Shown here: piece after piece, positions 9,817-18,290 of the stretch
How positions within the stretch are numbered: position 1 is the stretch's first letter
Layout: the number at the start of each line of letters is the position of its first letter
DNA from: JAEULH01 sp963805915
GTDB taxonomy: Bacteria; Pseudomonadota; Alphaproteobacteria; Rhodospirillales; Defluviicoccaceae
Length of the DNA: 64,000 nt
NCBI GenBank assembly: GCA_963805915.1
Contig: CAWDWD010000022.1
Location: 107,156 to 171,155, forward strand
Reading direction: 5' to 3'
Notes under the pieces: model-generated
What the model was told of the DNA's origin: nothing
Database searches by the model: none
The model's input: the letters and a program-made list of their open reading frames with translations, nothing else
Program-made: the position numbers and the translations under genes

Positions 9817-9849
9817 GGTCGGAGCCGGCCGTTACGGCCGGCTCCGACC
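9817..9849 (+). terminator. Perfect 14-bp stem-loop after ftsZ (probable terminator of the dcw operon)
   Basis: Sequence 9817-9830 is exactly reverse-complementary to 9836-9849 with loop GTTAC. It lies 17 bp after the ftsZ stop. There is no clear T-run, so it could be a transcript-stabilising hairpin or attenuator rather than a classical intrinsic terminator. A second perfect 9-bp stem (9866-9874 with 9886-9894) follows. No gene lies in 9801-10005. Confidence 0.6.
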
Positions 9850-10005
9850 TACGTTCAAACCATGGCCACCCGGCGCGGACATCGTGCCGGGTGGCAGCGG
9901 CTCCGGCCGTCCGCGGCCTAAGCCTTGGGTTTGCTTGCATCGCCGGCGAGTGGTCATGATATAGTGCTCGGCATCATGATGTTTTTGCTGAGCGGAAGCG
10001 CAAGG

Positions 10006-10773
10006 ATGTTTGAAATCCTGAGCAAACGGGCTCTATTTGCCGCGTTGGCGAGCGTTGCGCTCGCAGCCGGCTGTGCCTCATCGGATGACAAGGACAAGTA
10101 CGTCGAGCGGCCGGTCGAGGAACTTTACGGCCTCGCCGGAACGGCCATGAACGATGGCGACTACAAGCAGGCGGCGAAGCTCTACGACGAGGTCGAACGT
10201 CAGCATCCCTATTCGCCGTGGGCGACCCATGCGCAGCTCCAGGCTGCGTACGCGCATTATGAGGCGAACGATTATGATGACGCGATCGTCTCGCTCGACC
10301 GCTTCATCGATCTGCATCCGGCCGACAAGGACGTGCCGTACGCCTACTACCTGAAGGGGCTCTGTTACTACGAGCGGATTTCCGACGCCAGCCGCGATCA
10401 GAAGATGACCGAGGATGCCAAGCGCGTCTTCCAGGAGCTAATCGCGCGTTATCCCGAAAGTGAGTATACGCGCGACGCCAAGGTCAAGATCGACCTCGCC
10501 AACGACCATCTTTCCGGCAAGGAAATGGTCGTCGGGCGCTACTACCTGAAGCATGGCTACTACGTCGCCGCCATCAACCGCTTCCGTTCAGTGCTCGAAA
10601 AATATCAGACCACCACCCAGGTCCCCGAGGCGCTGTTGCGCCTGACCGAAGCGTATACCGCGTTGGGCCTGACTGAGGAGGCGCGCAAGTCGGCGGCGAT
10701 CCTGGGCTACAATTTTCCCGGCAGCGATTGGTACGCCGACGCCTACGCATTGGTCGGAGGCAAGGGCGGATGA
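10006..10773 (+). CDS. bamD: Outer membrane protein assembly factor BamD (lipoprotein)
   Basis: Outer-membrane lipoprotein of the BAM complex. I choose the ATG at 10006 because it places a standard lipoprotein signal directly at the N-terminus: basic start, hydrophobic core, lipobox LAAGC with Cys23. The upstream in-frame start at 9925 would bury this signal. 255 aa. The mature part is a run of TPR-like repeats beginning ELYGLAGTAMNDGDYKQAAKLYDEV, with ERQHPYSPWATHAQ typical of BamD/ComL. lpxC, usual between ftsZ and bamD in related genomes, is missing. Confidence 0.94.
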   Translation: MFEILSKRALFAALASVALAAGCASSDDKDKYVERPVEELYGLAGTAMNDGDYKQAAKLYDEVERQHPYSPWATHAQLQAAYAHYEANDYDDAIVSLDRFIDLHPADKDVPYAYYLKGLCYYERISDASRDQKMTEDAKRVFQELIARYPESEYTRDAKVKIDLANDHLSGKEMVVGRYYLKHGYYVAAINRFRSVLEKYQTTTQVPEALLRLTEAYTALGLTEEARKSAAILGYNFPGSDWYADAYALVGGKGG

Positions 10774-10806
10774 GCGCCGCGACCAAGCTCGGCCCATCTT
10801 CAGACG

Positions 10807-12489
10807 ATGCTGTCCGCGCTCTCCATCCGTGACATCGTCCTGATCGACAACCTGGATCTGGATTTCCAGGCGGGGCTTTCGGCGTTGACCGGCGAAAGCG
10901 GTGCGGGCAAGTCGATCCTTCTCGATGCCCTTGGCCTCGCGCTAGGCGGCCGCGCCGAAGCCCGGCTGGTTCGCCAGGGGGCTGCCCGGGGCTCGGTCAG
11001 CGCGGCGTTCGCGCTCGGCGAGAATCATCCGCTGATGACGCTGCTGGCCGAGCACGGCATCGATGGCGAAGACGACATGATCGTGCTGCGCCGGATCGTC
11101 GGCGGCGACGGCCGCTCGCGCGCCTTCGTCAACGACCAGCCGGTCGGCGTTGCCCTACTGCGCCGGATCGGCGACGGGCTGGTCGAGATCCACGGCCAGT
11201 TCGACAACCAGCGTTTGCTCAGCCCGGCGACCCATCGCGGCCTGCTGGACGCCTTCGCCGGTTTGAACGATCGTCTTTCCGCTGCGGCCGAGGCCTGGGC
11301 CGCCTGGCGCGCGGCGATCGCGGCGCTGGCCGGGGCCGAGGCCGATATGGCGGCGGCTCGGCGCGACGAAGCCTATTTCCGCCACGCTTTTGATGAACTC
11401 GACCGGCTCGACCCGAAGCCCAACGAAGAGGCGGCCCTGGCCGAGACCCGGGCGCGGCTGATGAGCGGGGAAAAAATCATGCAAGCGATGGTCGATGCCG
11501 CCAGGGCGTTGGCCGGAGAGGACGCGGTGCCCGGCGCCGAGGCGGCGCTCGACGGCGCCTTGCGTCAGCTTGAACGGGTCGCGGCGACCGCCGGCGGAAG
11601 GCTTGATGGCGTCATCGATGCGCTGGGCCGCGCCCGCTCGGAGACTATCGAGGCCCACGCCCAGCTCGACCGGTCCTTGGCCGATATGGATCTCGATCCG
11701 CTCCGGCTGGAGGAGGCCGAAGAGCGGTTGTTCGCCCTGCGCGCAGTCGCCCGCAAGCACGATTGTTCGGTCGACGGGCTGGCGGCACTGCGCGACGAAC
11801 TGGCCGAGCGCCTTGCCGGGCTCGACGACGGCGGGCATCGCCTCGCCCGCCTCGCCGCCGCGACCGACGCCGCCGGCGAGGCCTATCGCGCCGTCGCGGT
11901 CCGGCTCAGCGAGGCGCGCCGCGCCGCCGCCGAGCGCCTCGATGCCCAGGTCGGCGCTGAGCTCGAACCCTTAAGCCTGGGCAAGGCTGTTTTCCGTACA
12001 CAGGTGCTTGAACTTGCTCCCAACGATTGGGGCGCGCACGGCAAGGATCAGGTCGCCTTCGAGATCGCGACCAACCCCGGGAGCCCGCCGGGGCCTCTGG
12101 TCCGCATCGCGTCGGGCGGCGAGCTCGCCCGCTTCATGCTGGCGCTCAAGGTCGTCCTCGCCCAGGCCGATCCGGTGCCGACACTGGTCTTCGACGAGGT
12201 TGACGCCGGCGTCGGTGGCGCGGTTGCGGCGGCCGTCGGCGAGCGGCTGGCTCGCCTCGCCGAGACGGTGCAGGTGTTGGTGCTGACCCATTCGCCACAG
12301 GTGGCCGCGCGCGGCGCCCACCACTGGCGGGTCCGAAAAGCGCTGGGCGAGGGCGAGGCGCGCACCCGCATCGATGTTCTCAACAGCGACGACCGCAAGG
12401 AAGAGCTGGCTCGGATGCTTGCTGGCGCGCGCATTACCGATGAAGCCCGTGCGGCCGCCGCAAGCCTGCTTGTGAGCAAGAGCGCTTAG
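10807..12489 (+). CDS. recN: DNA repair protein RecN
   Basis: SMC-like ATPase acting in double-strand-break repair. N-terminal Walker A GESGAGKSILLDAL (about 29-42), a central coiled-coil-rich Ala/Glu/Arg region (about 150-380), and a C-terminal ABC signature RIASGGELARFMLALK followed by Walker B TLVFDEVDAGVGG. 560 aa is normal. It lies 33 bp after bamD and 2 bp before ligA, so these three genes probably form one transcription unit. Confidence 0.96.
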   Translation: MLSALSIRDIVLIDNLDLDFQAGLSALTGESGAGKSILLDALGLALGGRAEARLVRQGAARGSVSAAFALGENHPLMTLLAEHGIDGEDDMIVLRRIVGGDGRSRAFVNDQPVGVALLRRIGDGLVEIHGQFDNQRLLSPATHRGLLDAFAGLNDRLSAAAEAWAAWRAAIAALAGAEADMAAARRDEAYFRHAFDELDRLDPKPNEEAALAETRARLMSGEKIMQAMVDAARALAGEDAVPGAEAALDGALRQLERVAATAGGRLDGVIDALGRARSETIEAHAQLDRSLADMDLDPLRLEEAEERLFALRAVARKHDCSVDGLAALRDELAERLAGLDDGGHRLARLAAATDAAGEAYRAVAVRLSEARRAAAERLDAQVGAELEPLSLGKAVFRTQVLELAPNDWGAHGKDQVAFEIATNPGSPPGPLVRIASGGELARFMLALKVVLAQADPVPTLVFDEVDAGVGGAVAAAVGERLARLAETVQVLVLTHSPQVAARGAHHWRVRKALGEGEARTRIDVLNSDDRKEELARMLAGARITDEARAAAASLLVSKSA

Positions 12490-12491
12490 GA

Positions 12492-14603
12492 ATGAGCGCG
12501 TCCTTGCGCGAAATTCCGCCGGACGCGCTGACCCGCGCCCAGGCCGAGGCCGAATTGCGGTCGCTGGCCGAGGAAATGGCCGATTACGACCGGGCCTATT
12601 ACGTCGATGACGCTCCCGTTATCAGCGACGCTGACTACGATGCCTTGCGCCGTCGCAACGCCGCGATCGAGGCGCGCTTTGCCGATCTGGTCCGCGACGA
12701 CAGCCCGTCGAAGCGGGTAGGCGCCGCGCCCGCCGAGGGCTTCGCCAGGGTCACCCACGCGCGGCCGATGCTCTCGCTCAACAACGCTTTTACCGACGCC
12801 GACCTGATTGAATTCGTGGCCCAGATCCGCCGCTTTCTCAAGGAACTGAGCGACGATTCGGATCGCGCGCTGGTAATGGTAGCCGAGCCGAAGATCGATG
12901 GCCTGTCGGTGTCGCTGCGCTACGAGGACGGTCGGTTCGTGCGCGGGGCGACCCGCGGGGACGGCGCCATCGGCGAGGACGTCACCGCCAACCTGCGGAC
13001 GCTCGCCGACGTGCCTGAGGCGATCGGCCCCGAAAAAGATGGCGGCGCGCCCCGTATCGTTGAGGTCCGCGGTGAGGTCTACATGACCAAGACCGACTTC
13101 GCCGCGCTCAATGAGCGCCAGCGCGAGGCCGGCGCCAAGGTCTTCGCCAACCCCCGCAACGCCGCCGCCGGCTCGCTGCGCCAGCTTGATCCGAGCGTGA
13201 CCGCCGCCCGGCCGCTGCGCTTTTTCGCCTATGCCGCCGGCGAGGCAAGCGCGCCGTTGGCCAAGACCCACCAGGGCTTTCTCGCCCAGCTCGAGACGTT
13301 TGGCTTTCCGGTCAACCCGCTCGCGCGGGCATGCCATGGCGTAGACGATATGCTGGCCTTCTACCACAACCTCGCCGACCGGCGTACCGGGCTCGACTAC
13401 GATATCGACGGCGTCGTCTTCAAGGTCGACCGGCTCGACTGGCAGCAGCGGCTCGGTTTCGTCAGCCGGGCGCCGCGTTGGGCGATCGCGCAGAAGTTTG
13501 AAGCCGAACGGGCGCGCACCCAATTGCGCGAGATCCGGGTGCAGGTTGGCCGCACCGGAACGCTAACACCCGTCGCCGTGCTGGCGCCGGTCACGGTCGG
13601 TGGGGTCGTCGTCTCGCGGGCGACCCTGCACAACGAAGACGAGATCGCGCGCAAGGACATCCGCGCCGGCGACACGGTCATCGTCCAGCGCGCCGGCGAT
13701 GTCATTCCGCAAATCGTCGCGGTGGTCGGCGAACTGCGCCCGGCGGACGCGGTGGCGTACCGCTTTCCCGATCATTGTCCCGAATGCGGCAGCCTTGCCG
13801 TCCGCGAGAACGGTGCCGTGGCGCGCCGGTGCATCGGCGGGCTTGTCTGCCCGGCCCAGTCGATCGAGCGGCTGAAGCATTTCGTTTCGCGCGGCGCCTT
13901 CGACATCGACGGGCTCGGAGCCAGGCACATCGCGGCCTTTCGCGCCGACGGCCTGATTGCGGGGCCGGCCGACATATTCCGCCTGCACGAGCGCGCGACC
14001 GAGATCAGCGAGCGGCCCGGCTGGGGCGAGCGGTCGACCAGCAACCTGATCGCCGCGATCGACGCCCGTCGGCGGATCGCGCTCGAGCGCTTCGTCTATG
14101 CCCTCGGGATCCCCCAGGTCGGCCAGGCAACGGCGCGCCTGCTCGCCAAACACTATGGCTCGCTGGCGGCATGGCGGACGGCGATGATCGCGGCCGGCGA
14201 TCCGGAGCAGGCGGCCTACGCCGATCTTGTCAACATCGACGGGGTCGGACCGTCGGTCGCCGGCGATCTCGCCGCCTTCTTCGCCGAACCGCACAATCTC
14301 GAAGTTCTCGACGATCTTGCGGCCGAGGTCACGGTCGAGGATTTCGCCGCCGGCGAGACGGCGGCTTCGCCCATCACCGGCAAGACCGTCGTCTTTACCG
14401 GGACGCTTACCACCATGACCCGCGGCGAGGCCAAGGCCCGCGCCGAAGCGCTCGGCGCCAAGGTCGCGGGCTCGGTCTCGCGCGCCACCGACTACGTCGT
14501 CATCGGCGCCGACGCCGGCGCAAAGGCCGCCAAAGCCGTCGCCCTCGGCGTCTCCACGTTAAGCGAGGACGACTGGCGCGCGCTCACCGCGCCGCCGGAC
14601 TGA
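12492..14603 (+). CDS. ligA: NAD-dependent DNA ligase LigA
   Basis: Seals nicks in replication and repair using NAD+. Domains in order: Ia (YYVDDAPVISDADYDAL), adenylation domain with the active-site Lys in AEPKIDGLSVSLRYEDG (about 131-147), OB fold, a Cys4 zinc finger starting CPECGS and ending in IGGLVCPAQ, helix-hairpin-helix motifs (ALGIPQVGQATARLL, NIDGVGPSVAGDL) and a C-terminal BRCT domain (GKTVVFTGTLTTMTRGEAK). 703 aa. It converges on queC with 20 bp between the stops. Confidence 0.97.
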   Translation: MSASLREIPPDALTRAQAEAELRSLAEEMADYDRAYYVDDAPVISDADYDALRRRNAAIEARFADLVRDDSPSKRVGAAPAEGFARVTHARPMLSLNNAFTDADLIEFVAQIRRFLKELSDDSDRALVMVAEPKIDGLSVSLRYEDGRFVRGATRGDGAIGEDVTANLRTLADVPEAIGPEKDGGAPRIVEVRGEVYMTKTDFAALNERQREAGAKVFANPRNAAAGSLRQLDPSVTAARPLRFFAYAAGEASAPLAKTHQGFLAQLETFGFPVNPLARACHGVDDMLAFYHNLADRRTGLDYDIDGVVFKVDRLDWQQRLGFVSRAPRWAIAQKFEAERARTQLREIRVQVGRTGTLTPVAVLAPVTVGGVVVSRATLHNEDEIARKDIRAGDTVIVQRAGDVIPQIVAVVGELRPADAVAYRFPDHCPECGSLAVRENGAVARRCIGGLVCPAQSIERLKHFVSRGAFDIDGLGARHIAAFRADGLIAGPADIFRLHERATEISERPGWGERSTSNLIAAIDARRRIALERFVYALGIPQVGQATARLLAKHYGSLAAWRTAMIAAGDPEQAAYADLVNIDGVGPSVAGDLAAFFAEPHNLEVLDDLAAEVTVEDFAAGETAASPITGKTVVFTGTLTTMTRGEAKARAEALGAKVAGSVSRATDYVVIGADAGAKAAKAVALGVSTLSEDDWRALTAPPD

Positions 14604-14623
14604 GCGAACTGCTGAGACCGACC

Positions 14624-15337
14624 TTACTTGGCGGCTTGGTATTTCGCGTAGCCACCGGCGCGCAAGCCGCAGGCGGGACAGGTGGCGCAGCCGTGGCCCC
14701 AGTCGTGGCGGGCGCCACGTTCGCCGAGGTAGCAGGTGTGGGTGTGTTCGACGATGAGCGCGACCAGGGCCTCGCCGCCGAGGCGTTCGGCCAGCCGCCA
14801 AGTCGCGGCCTTGTCCAGCCACATCAGCGGGGTGTGGATGACGAAGCGGCTGTCCATGCCGAGATTGAGCGCGAGTTGGGTCGCCTTGATGGCGTCGTCG
14901 CGGCAGTCGGGATAGCCCGAGGAGTCGGTCTCGCAGACCCCGGCGACGAGGTGGCGGATGTTCCGGCGGTAGCCGAGCGCGGCGGCCAGGGTGAGAAACA
15001 GGATGTTGCGTCCGGGCACGAAGGTGGTCGGCAGCCCGTTATCGCCAAGGTGGATCTCCGCGTCGCTCGTCAGCGCGGTTTCGCTGATTTCGGCGATGAC
15101 GGCGAGGTCAACCAGGTGATGCTCGCCGAGATGTTGAGAGAGATCCGGAAGGCATCGGTGGAACTCGGCGAGGACTCTCTCGCGGCACTTCAGCTCGACG
15201 GCGTGGCGCTGGCGATAGTCAAAGGCGACAGTCTCGACGCGGGCGAAGTGGGCCAGAGCCCAGGCGAGGCAGGTCGTCGAATCCTGACCGCCGGAAAAGA
15301 GCACCAGCGCGGTTGCATCCTCCAACCCGGTCGTCAC
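14624..15337 (-). CDS. queC: 7-cyano-7-deazaguanine synthase QueC
   Basis: Converts 7-carboxy-7-deazaguanine to preQ0 for queuosine tRNA modification. It shows the PP-loop LFSGGQDSTTCLAWAL (about 13-28), FDYRQRHAVEL, PGRNILFLTLAAALGY and the C-terminal zinc-ligand pattern THTCYLGERG plus CATCPACGLRAGGY. 237 aa. The start overlaps the stop of the small upstream gene (15334-15337), so the two are probably co-translated. No other queuosine genes are in the window. Confidence 0.96.
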   Translation of the reverse strand: MTTGLEDATALVLFSGGQDSTTCLAWALAHFARVETVAFDYRQRHAVELKCRERVLAEFHRCLPDLSQHLGEHHLVDLAVIAEISETALTSDAEIHLGDNGLPTTFVPGRNILFLTLAAALGYRRNIRHLVAGVCETDSSGYPDCRDDAIKATQLALNLGMDSRFVIHTPLMWLDKAATWRLAERLGGEALVALIVEHTHTCYLGERGARHDWGHGCATCPACGLRAGGYAKYQAAK

Positions 15338-15546
15338 GCGCCGCTCTTGCCACCACCCTCACCGCGCGGCTTGTCGCGGTCGGTCGGTGTCGCGGGCCTT
15401 GGCTTTTTCGGCGGCCTGTTCTTTGATTCTGTCGCGAATTCGAAGCGGCCGGAGAGGATGCAGCCCTTCATGCCGGGATCGCAGTCGCGCCCCAGAACCC
15501 GCGCGCAGGTGCCGCGCACCTCGTGCGGACAACCCCAACCGCTCAT
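15334..15546 (-). CDS. Small Cys-rich conserved protein coupled to queC
   Basis: A 70-aa protein whose N-terminus MSGWGCPHEVRGTCARVLG, followed by CDPGMKGCILSGRF, contains five Cys and a His in a pattern suggesting a small metal-binding domain; the rest is a basic, Pro/Lys/Arg-rich tail. I choose the ATG at 15546 because a strong GGAGG Shine-Dalgarno lies about 8 nt upstream; a longer frame to 15615 lacks one. Its stop overlaps the queC start. I recall similar small proteins in alphaproteobacteria but cannot give a function. Confidence 0.75.
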   Translation of the reverse strand: MSGWGCPHEVRGTCARVLGRDCDPGMKGCILSGRFEFATESKNRPPKKPRPATPTDRDKPRGEGGGKSGA

Positions 15547-15574
15547 TTGCCTCGCCTCCGCCTGTGTCGTCGTC

Positions 15575-15665
15575 TGAGCTTGCGCTACCGCTCGGCCGAG
15601 CCTGTGCTGCCGCACGGTTCGAGCTTGTGCTGCTGCACGGTTCGAGATTGTGCTGTCGCACAGTG
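15575..15665. repeat. Four degenerate 22-23 bp tandem repeats
   Basis: Copies at 15575-15596, 15597-15619, 15620-15642 and 15643-15665 share the pattern YGAGCYTGTGCTGCCGCACGG with a few changes per copy; the copies abut exactly. They sit upstream of the small Cys-rich gene/queC and downstream of chaB, where a promoter or operator would lie. The GTGCTGCCGCAC core is itself partly palindromic. Confidence 0.7.
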
Positions 15666-15711
15666 CGGACGCCAGCCGCCGGCGTCAAGGCCGCAAGCGC
15701 TTAAGCGCGTG

Positions 15712-15943
15712 TTAGCCGCGTTTGCGCCAACTGCCGTCGCCGGATTTCTCGTAGACCTTCTTCACCGCCGCCCAGGCGACGCGGTGCGCGGTTTCCTCGC
15801 GCGACGCATCGCCGCGGCGGTCGTCGGCATCGCGGTATTCGTCCCAGGCGCTGTCGAACGCCTTTCTATAAATGTCCTGGGCATGCTTCGGCAAGACGTT
15901 GCGGACGTTTTCCGGCAGCTCCGCGTTTGCTCTCGTAGGGCAT
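15712..15943 (-). pseudogene. chaB: ChaB-family protein, interrupted by a one-base insertion
   Basis: The frame ending at 15712 encodes ELPENVRNVLPKHAQDIYRKAF and WAAVKKVYEKSGDGSWRKRG, diagnostic of the ChaB domain. The natural start, ATG at 15943 (MPYES), is one frame away. Removing one A from the AAA run at 15926-15928 (TTT on the plus strand) gives a continuous protein starting MPYESNAELPENVRN of 76 aa, the same length as E. coli ChaB. Role in the family is poorly defined (putative cation-transport regulator). A long open frame upstream to 16338 is shadow of the sigma gene. Sequencing error is as likely as real decay. Confidence 0.8.
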
Positions 15944-15986
15944 GGCCGAGCCCCGTCTCCTAGCCCTCTGTCTCCAAGTCCAGCGT

Positions 15987-16493
15987 CTACGCCGCGCTCG
16001 CAGCGTAGACCGGCTCGCGCTCGTGGGCCACCGGCTCGGCGCGCAGCGCCTCGCGCGCGCGCGACAGGCGCGAACGCACCGTGCCCGTCGGCGTACCCAT
16101 GATGCTCGCCGCCTTCTGATACGAGCAGCCGTCGTGCACGACTAAGATTAGCGCCTGGCGCTGGCTCGGCGGCAGCCGATCGATGGCGTCGGAGGTTTCG
16201 CGCAACTCGATCGAGGCATGCTGCGCCGGCGGGCTCGACATTCCATAAAGCCTGGCCATGCCGTCGCTCAACGCCATCGCCCGCGCGCGATCGCGCGTCT
16301 TGTTGATGAAGGCGTTGCGCAGGATCGTGAACAGCCACGCGCGCAAATTTGTCCCCGACTGGAACTTATCGGCCGCGCCTAGCGCCTTTACCAGACACTC
16401 CTGGACCAGATCGTCGGCTTCATCACGCTGGCGAGCCAACGACATCGCATATCGCCGGAGGTGGGGAATTTCCTGGGTGAGTTCGGCCCGCAT
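15987..16493 (-). CDS. ECF-type RNA polymerase sigma factor
   Basis: 168 aa with sigma region 2 (EIPHLRRYAMSLARQRDEADDL then VQECLVKAL; core-binding FQSGTNLRAWLFTILRNAF) and region 4 (IDRLPPSQRQALILVVHDG then SYQKAASIMGTPTGTVRSRL, the helix-turn-helix). It resembles the stress-type ECF sigma factors of alphaproteobacteria (EcfG-like wording in region 2), but no adjacent nepR/phyR anti-sigma pair is present, so I do not assign that group. The gene is on its own, with about 200 bp of upstream non-coding DNA (16494-16694) in which I see no clear promoter match. Confidence 0.9.
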   Translation of the reverse strand: MRAELTQEIPHLRRYAMSLARQRDEADDLVQECLVKALGAADKFQSGTNLRAWLFTILRNAFINKTRDRARAMALSDGMARLYGMSSPPAQHASIELRETSDAIDRLPPSQRQALILVVHDGCSYQKAASIMGTPTGTVRSRLSRAREALRAEPVAHEREPVYAASAA

Positions 16494-16694
16494 CGCTATC
16501 TCCCTTGGTCTCGTTATCGCGCGTCAGCGATGACCAACTTGCGGCGGGAGTGGGCGGACGACCTTAATCCAAGTTACGATCGAAGGCGGCTGAGTGAACC
16601 ATGCATCTTTTATTAATCACCGGGGGCCAAGAGCCATTATTTCACTCTTGCACTATCAGACGTTAATGCGAAGCGCGAACTCCCGCGGGCGCGC

Positions 16695-17714
16695 TCACGA
16701 AGCTTCGTCGTGGCGGCGCCGGCGGCCCATGAGGTAGCCGACCAAGCCGGCGGCGAGCGGAATGGCGAGCGCCGCCGCAGTGAGCACGGGGCGGAGCGAG
16801 TCCGTCTCAATGGCTCGGCCGGAGGCTCTGGCGTCGAACCGGCCATGGGCGCCGAAGTCGCCCGGCACCGGCAAGAACAGGTTGTCGGGCCTCGTCTCCG
16901 CCGGCTCGTCGGTCTGCTGGCTGGTGTAGCCCATGCGCGAGAGGACCTTGTCGACGAACCCCGGCGCGAGAATACTGCCGAGGATCAGCTTGAACGAGGC
17001 CCGGCCGATGACAAGTTCACGGGCGCCCGTTTCGGCGGCGCGGACAATGGCCTCGGCCGGTACTTCCGGCTGGTAGATCGGGGGCGCCGGCTGCGGCCGC
17101 ATCGCCATCTTGTTACGCGCCCAGTCGAACTGCGGGGTGTTGACCGCCGGCAGCACCACCATGCCGAGGGTTACACGGCTGCCGTCATGGATCAATTCGG
17201 AGCGGACCAACTCGGTGAAGCCGCGTATGGCGAATTTGCCACCGCAATAGGCCGATTGCAGCGGCAGGCCGTGATAGCCAAGCGCCGAGCCGACGTTGAC
17301 GATGGCGCCGCGATCGCGCCGGCGCATCCGCTTAAGCGCGCTCATGGTCCCGTAAACCTGACCGAGGTAGGTGACCTCGGTGACGCGGCGGAATTCTTCG
17401 GCGGCCAAAGCCTCAAAAGGAGAAAACGCCGTCGCCATCGCGCAGTTCACCCAGACGTCGATAGCGCCAAGTTCGGCCTCGGCTTTCTCGGCGGCCTCCT
17501 CAATGGCGCGGGCGTCGGCGACGTCGGCCGGTAGAACCAAGGCGCGCGAGCCCTCCGCCTCGACCTCGGCCTTGGCCGCGTTCAGACCATCGAGGCCGCG
17601 GGCGATCAGCCCGACCGAGTAGCCGCGCCGGGCGAAGGCGAGGGCGGTTGCCCGGCCTACGCCGGCCGAGCCTCCGGTGATGACGACGCACGGAGCATCG
17701 TTGCCGCTATTCAT
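16695..17714 (-). CDS. Short-chain dehydrogenase/reductase with a C-terminal membrane anchor
   Basis: NAD(P)-dependent SDR of unknown substrate. The TGGSAGVGRATALAFARRGY cofactor motif begins about residue 11; NVGSALGYHG supplies the catalytic Ser and SAYCGGKFAIRGF the YxxxK pair. After the catalytic domain comes about 60 aa of linker, then a hydrophobic segment VLTAAALAIPLAAGLVGYLM and a basic tail RRRRHDEAS, consistent with a tail-anchored enzyme. I choose the ATG at 17714 (339 aa), which places the Rossmann motif normally, over an upstream in-frame start at 17759. Confidence 0.88.
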   Translation of the reverse strand: MNSGNDAPCVVITGGSAGVGRATALAFARRGYSVGLIARGLDGLNAAKAEVEAEGSRALVLPADVADARAIEEAAEKAEAELGAIDVWVNCAMATAFSPFEALAAEEFRRVTEVTYLGQVYGTMSALKRMRRRDRGAIVNVGSALGYHGLPLQSAYCGGKFAIRGFTELVRSELIHDGSRVTLGMVVLPAVNTPQFDWARNKMAMRPQPAPPIYQPEVPAEAIVRAAETGARELVIGRASFKLILGSILAPGFVDKVLSRMGYTSQQTDEPAETRPDNLFLPVPGDFGAHGRFDARASGRAIETDSLRPVLTAAALAIPLAAGLVGYLMGRRRRHDEAS

Positions 17715-17813
17715 GGTTCCGGCCTTTCGCTGTTCAGACGCGGATGCGCGTTGAAACAACGAACAGGCGGCGCTCCAGTTCCCGCGTGCCCGCCCCCGGC
17801 TCGCTGGTTGCGG

Positions 17814-18290
17814 TTAGCGGCAGTCGGCGAAGCCGTGGCGGACGCGCGGCGCGACCCTTTGGACCATGGTCTCGAACCCGCTCGGTGGCGTCGCCAGCGC
17901 CGCGGACATCAGCGACCGGGCAGACGCGCAAAACGTTTCCTTGGAACTGGCGCTGCGCATTGCCGCGTCATTGGCGAGCCTGGTGACGAAATCGTTGAGT
18001 TGGCGCCTGCCACCCCCGCCGTAGGCGCGGTCGAAAAGCGCGCGGAGCGAGGTCCCTTGCGCGATGATCTGGCCACGGAAGGTGCGCACGAAACTGTTGT
18101 AGCGCTGCTGGTCGCCGCACGACAGCGCCCCGACCATCAACTCGGTCTGGAAGGCGCGGGCGTTCAAGGCGAGGCCGTCCTCGGCGCTTTCGCAGCGTGG
18201 GGTTCCGGCGGACGCGGACGCGGCGGCAATGCAAAGGGCCACGGACAGCGAGGCAAGGGACAGCGAGGCGCGGGTGGATTTGATCAACAT
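17814..18290 (-). CDS. Small secreted protein of unknown function
   Basis: 158 aa from the ATG at 18290. The N-terminus MLIKSTRASLSLASLSVAL plus CIAAASASA is a good Sec signal peptide (cleavage likely after ASA near residue 27). The mature domain is helical and has four Cys (PRCES, ALSCGD, ETFCAS, FADCR at the C-terminus) that could form two disulfides. The last Cys is the penultimate residue. I do not recognise the family. An upstream in-frame start at 18359 would hide the signal peptide. Confidence 0.7.
   Translation of the reverse strand: MLIKSTRASLSLASLSVALCIAAASASAGTPRCESAEDGLALNARAFQTELMVGALSCGDQQRYNSFVRTFRGQIIAQGTSLRALFDRAYGGGGRRQLNDFVTRLANDAAMRSASSKETFCASARSLMSAALATPPSGFETMVQRVAPRVRHGFADCR

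Noticed and set aside
9925..10005. Upstream start of bamD
   Set aside because: It would add 27 residues before a perfect lipoprotein signal peptide and prevent its recognition.
13775..15577. A 600-codon open frame on the plus strand across ligA and queC
   Set aside because: It is Arg-rich, covers two well-identified genes in other frames and has no recognisable domain; high GC makes such long shadow frames common.
15575..15665. CRISPR array
   Set aside because: The repeats abut with no spacers and are degenerate, and no cas genes are present.
15944..16338. Extension of the ChaB frame up to 16338
   Set aside because: This part overlaps the ECF sigma gene in another frame and is a shadow; the true start is the ATG at 15943 in a shifted frame.
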